32,564 nt of DNA from the NCBI RefSeq assembly GCF_014648175.1, contig NZ_BMQP01000060.1:1-32564 (forward strand), written 5' to 3'. A model generated the notes under the pieces. That model did no database searches and was not told the origin of the DNA. It saw nothing but the letters and a program-made list of their open reading frames with translations. Shown piece after piece: positions 30,461 through 32,564 of this stretch. The first letter of the stretch is position 1. Each line of letters opens with the position of its first letter. The DNA is from Planobispora rosea. GTDB taxonomy: Bacteria; Actinomycetota; Actinomycetes; Streptosporangiales; Streptosporangiaceae. Both the position numbers and the translations under genes were made by a program.

Positions 30461-30799
30461 CAGCAGTTCTCCTTTGCGGTGAAGGGTGATTGCGGGGCTC
30501 AGGCCGAGACGGTGCGCTCCGCCGCCCGGCAGGCAAAGGTCTGCGCGGTGGTGCGCATCCGGGCCCCGCTCAGGCGCTGGGAGGAAGGCGGGCGGACCGA
30601 CGGCGGCGGAGGGCGGGAGGGCCCGGGGCATGGGCGAAGCAGGGACCGGTGGCGGGTTGGACCGGTAGACGGCAGCCAGGTGGGGATCGGCTCCGCGCCG
30701 GCCAGAGGCTCGGGCTGATGCCCGCCAAGACCGGGTGTCCCATCGCACCGGGTCCATGCGGGGCGCGAGGATGGCAGGTTCAGCGCCGAGGGCTTTCGA
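30461..30799. other. Intergenic region, nothing recognised
   Basis: Three hundred and thirty-nine bases between two minus-strand orphan genes. Open frames here are Arg/Gly/Pro-rich shadows without start signals. The part nearest 30461 carries the ribosome binding site and presumably a promoter for the gene at 29909. No strong repeat or hairpin seen. Confidence 0.45.
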
Positions 30800-31219
30800 T
30801 CAGTCTTGAAAGCGGGCGTCGGCTGCTTCGAGGTAGCCGAGACGGTCGCGGAAGGTGATGCGCTGCGCGCCGGCGAGCGGCCGGCCGTCGGCGGTGAAGT
30901 GGCCGCCGCGATACGGGTTGTAGCGCACCGGGACCATCCCGCTGACGTCGGGAGCGGGGTCGGCGTCGACGGTCACCAGGGTTCCTTTCGCCCAGGCGTG
31001 CACCTGCCGCCGACGGTCCCTCAAAACGCGCTGTCGGGTGGACTCGTGGATGATGAACGTCACGGCCTCGAGCGTCACGGTGGTTGCGTTGTGCAACACG
31101 CGCCGGGTGCGGGGATCGCTGACACTGAAAGTGCCCTTGTGCAGGTTGACGTGCACAAGGACCACAGTTCCAGGGTCCGGCGGCGGAAGCGCAGACGATG
31201 CGCTGCCGGTGGCGGCCAT
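30800..31219 (-). CDS. Hypothetical protein (139 aa)
   Basis: ATG 31219 lies 4 bp after the preceding gene's stop (31224), implying coupling; an upstream ATG at 31261 would overlap that gene. The product starts MAATGSASSALPPPDPGTVV and then has strands (LVHVNLHKGTFSVSDPRTRR, ATTVTLEAVTFIIHESTRQR, MVPVRYNPYRGGHFTADGRP), ending with a helix. It reads as a small beta-rich protein; unknown function. Confidence 0.7.
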   Translation of the reverse strand: MAATGSASSALPPPDPGTVVLVHVNLHKGTFSVSDPRTRRVLHNATTVTLEAVTFIIHESTRQRVLRDRRRQVHAWAKGTLVTVDADPAPDVSGMVPVRYNPYRGGHFTADGRPLAGAQRITFRDRLGYLEAADARFQD

Positions 31220-31223
31220 CTGT

Positions 31224-31502
31224 TCACGCTCTGATGCGCACGTCGCTGATGCGGCGTTCATCGACCCTCACGCACGCGGAGTTGAAGGCATTCAGCCAGG
31301 CGGCCTCGTGTGCGCCCAGGAAGGCCTTCACCGCGCTCGGGTCGGTGGCGATGGCGAGGGGAACGGTGATGGTCGCCTCCATGTCGTAGGCGCACTCCTC
31401 GTGGAGGGTGAACGACACCGTGGATGGAGGTGTGACCGGGCGCGATGTCGGCGTGCTCCTGGCGCTCCTGCTCGGTGCCGACAGGGGTATCGTGATCTTC
31501 AT
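31224..31502 (-). CDS. Hypothetical protein overlapping the previous gene in another frame (92 aa)
   Basis: From ATG 31502 (GAGG 6 nt upstream) the frame encodes a Ser/Arg/Pro-rich start that looks like a shadow, then a convincing C-terminal part: TVSFTLHEECAYDMEATITV, PLAIATDPSAVKAFLGAHEA, AWLNAFNSACVRVDERRISD. Codon use changes to this frame near 31440, while the overlapping frame (31258-31989) becomes Arg/His/Gly-rich. Either two overlapping genes exist, with this one starting nearer 31420, or a single gene was split by a frameshift. Confidence 0.6.
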   Translation of the reverse strand: MKITIPLSAPSRSARSTPTSRPVTPPSTVSFTLHEECAYDMEATITVPLAIATDPSAVKAFLGAHEAAWLNAFNSACVRVDERRISDVRIRA

Positions 31503-31989
31503 TCTCGGCCTCGGCCAGCTGCTGTGCCGCAGTGTTGACGGCCTCGGTCTGCTCGTGGGTGAGCACACGCAGCGGGTCGCCGTAGGTGCCGTACAGCTCG
31601 ATGGCCACGCGGTCGAGCGGGCTGACGCCCTGCGGGGTTGTCGTGGTGGGGCCTGGCCCGCTGGTGCCGATGCTGGAGATACGGTCGGCCCGGCCGGGGG
31701 CGTCAGAGGGGGCGGCCCCGGCCAGCGCGCGGGCTCGCCATACGGCGGTGGCCAGATCGGTGAGGTAGGACCAGCGGTTATCGGCGTGGCGGAAGATGTA
31801 GTCGTCATCCCACTGGCCGGTGGCGTGGTTGCGATACAGCCCGGCCCGGGTGATGTACCACAGGTCACGGTCGGGGTTGGTGCCGTACAGCTCCACGTGC
31901 AGGCGCTGGCGGGGGTTGTAGCCGGGCGCGCCGGATTCGATGGTGTTGCTGTCGAAGGTGTAGCGGGTCACATGGCGGTCAAGGTTCAT
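31258..31989 (-). CDS. Hypothetical protein, first gene of the cassette; C-terminus doubtful
   Basis: ATG 31989 has AAAGGA about 6 nt upstream. The first 180 residues are convincing: MNLDRHVTRYTFDSNTIESG, then RQRLHVELYGTNPDRDLWYI, WSYLTDLATAVWRARALAG and LDRVAIELYGTYGDPLRVLT. Two copies of xELYGT(N/Y) mark an internal repeat. From about residue 175 the frame turns Arg/His/Gly-rich and overlaps the frame ending at 31224, so the true C-terminus is probably elsewhere. Function unknown. Confidence 0.65.
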   Translation of the reverse strand: MNLDRHVTRYTFDSNTIESGAPGYNPRQRLHVELYGTNPDRDLWYITRAGLYRNHATGQWDDDYIFRHADNRWSYLTDLATAVWRARALAGAAPSDAPGRADRISSIGTSGPGPTTTTPQGVSPLDRVAIELYGTYGDPLRVLTHEQTEAVNTAAQQLAEAENEDHDTPVGTEQERQEHADIAPGHTSIHGVVHPPRGVRLRHGGDHHRSPRHRHRPERGEGLPGRTRGRLAECLQLRVREGR

Positions 31990-32101
31990 CAGGAGTCCTT
32001 TTCAGAGGGTGTGGCTGAGGCACAAGGGGCGGGCTCGCCCGCGCGCCGTCAACGTGGATGGGCAAGGAGATGCCATCGGCTGTCCGGGCGGGCAGCAGCG
32101 C

Positions 32102-32422
32102 TCACCGCGCGGACAGCCGATAGATTTTCCGCAAGTAGGTGCGCAGCTGCGGCTCCCAGGCCTGGCCGGTGACAACGCCGATGATCACGCAGCTCATCGG
32201 CGGAGGAACCACATCGCCGATCTGCTGGCAGCTGCTGGTGCGGGAGCCAGCCCAGGGGTATCCGGGCATAAACCCGACCAGCAGCGCGGCTTCGTCCAGG
32301 GTGAAGGTCCGGCCTTTGTCGTCAGCCCAGTACCCCGGGTTCCGCAGTTGGTAGTCACACGTGAGCCCGGAATTGAAGGTTGACCTGGGGGAACGCGTGT
32401 AGGGCCGGGAAGGGTCGTGTGC
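32102..32422 (-). pseudogene. C5-cytosine DNA methyltransferase, C-terminal fragment
   Basis: On the minus strand an open frame without a start (an in-frame TAG lies at 32423-32425) encodes DYQLRNPGYWADDKGRTFTL, then DEAALLVGFMPGYPWAGSRT, SSCQQIGDVVPPPMSCVIIG and a C-terminal tail. This is the motif IX-X end of Dcm/HhaI-type enzymes (normally xxAALLQGFPxxxxxxGSRxxxxxQIGNAVPPxxA). Conserved Asn-Ala of motif X is Asp-Val here. The catalytic Pro-Cys half is missing, cut near the transposase-like end at 32453. A restriction-modification or solitary methylase gene was probably broken by an IS. Confidence 0.8.
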
Positions 32423-32452
32423 CTACGCCCTCCGCAGCCAGGTGTTGGTGGG

Positions 32453-32564
32453 TCAGGCTGGTTCGAAGACGGAGACCCGGGCTGGCGGCGTGATGGAAAG
32501 TGCCTGGTAGATGGCTCGTTGTGCGGGTCGTAGCGGGGTCGTGTGGACGACGGTTCCGGCCGGT
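32453..32564 (-). CDS. Possible transposase, C-terminal fragment (runs off window)
   Basis: The last 36 codons of a minus-strand gene entering from the right: PAGTVVHTTPLRPAQRAIYQ followed by ALSITPPARVSVFEPA and TGA at 32453-32455. The style (TPLxxxQxxIyxALxixpPxrv) recalls the end of IS4/IS1634-type transposases. Its position, directly upstream of a 5'-truncated methyltransferase, fits an insertion. The family is uncertain because only the tail is visible. Confidence 0.45.
   Translation of the reverse strand, partial: PAGTVVHTTPLRPAQRAIYQALSITPPARVSVFEPA

Noticed and set aside
1..32564. CRISPR array, tRNA or rRNA genes
   Set aside because: No regularly spaced short palindromic repeats, and no tRNA or rRNA signatures were seen on either strand; the only regular repeat is the 108-bp coding array.

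Overview
The window is GC-rich actinobacterial DNA, with high GC at third codon positions, GTG and TTG starts, and Streptomyces/Streptosporangium-like protein families. It is accessory DNA, most likely a plasmid or an integrated mobilisable element. It carries three relaxase-type genes of two unrelated families (two MobP-like genes each with a MobC, and one TrwC/MobF-like domain), a broken tyrosine integrase, a TniB-like ATPase, IS debris at both edges and many orphan genes. No housekeeping genes, tRNA, rRNA or CRISPR array were seen.

Layout. 1-2695: the end of an IS5-like element, inserted at CTAG into the 3' end of a TPR-repeat protein gene with nine near-identical 108-bp units. 3084-4595: small orphan genes. 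4683-8208: a tight minus-strand operon encoding a D-Ala-D-Ala-ligase-like ATP-grasp enzyme, a serine racemase/threonine dehydratase-like PLP enzyme, a C39-like cysteine peptidase and an M55 (DppA-type) D-aminopeptidase. The divergent neighbour (8340-9851) is an unusual XRE-HTH protein fused to a complete peptide deformylase domain, and the space between them holds an operator-like repeat set. 9852-14257: remnants (GNAT, integrase, carbamoyltransferase C-terminus), a NERD-domain protein, orphan genes, a Nudix hydrolase and a 34-residue peptide with three Gly-Gly-Met repeats. 14587-18434: orphan genes around mobilisation module 1. 18589-23674: TrwC-like domain, TniB-like ATPase, HTH-TPR regulator and a tandem pair of paralogous orphan genes. 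23941-26492: mobilisation module 2, whose relaxase appears to end in an FtsK-gamma-like winged helix, with twin hairpins upstream that may be oriT. 26853-27491: two small plus-strand genes. 27702-31989: a minus-strand run of nine small orphan genes. 32102-32564: a 5'-truncated C5 DNA methyltransferase next to a transposase end.

How the genes may work together. The most coherent candidate for an undescribed system is 4683-9851. Its families can make a D-amino acid, ligate it through an ATP-grasp enzyme, and cleave D-aminoacyl or other peptide bonds. The deformylase-fused regulator could respond to N-formylated peptides. Two residues that set D-Ala specificity in DdlB appear replaced in the ligase, so the product is probably not plain D-Ala-D-Ala. 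Relaxases without a recognisable FtsK/TraB or VirB/D4 gene suggest a mobilisable rather than self-transmissible element within this window. All functional assignments come from reading motifs by eye; no database search was run.
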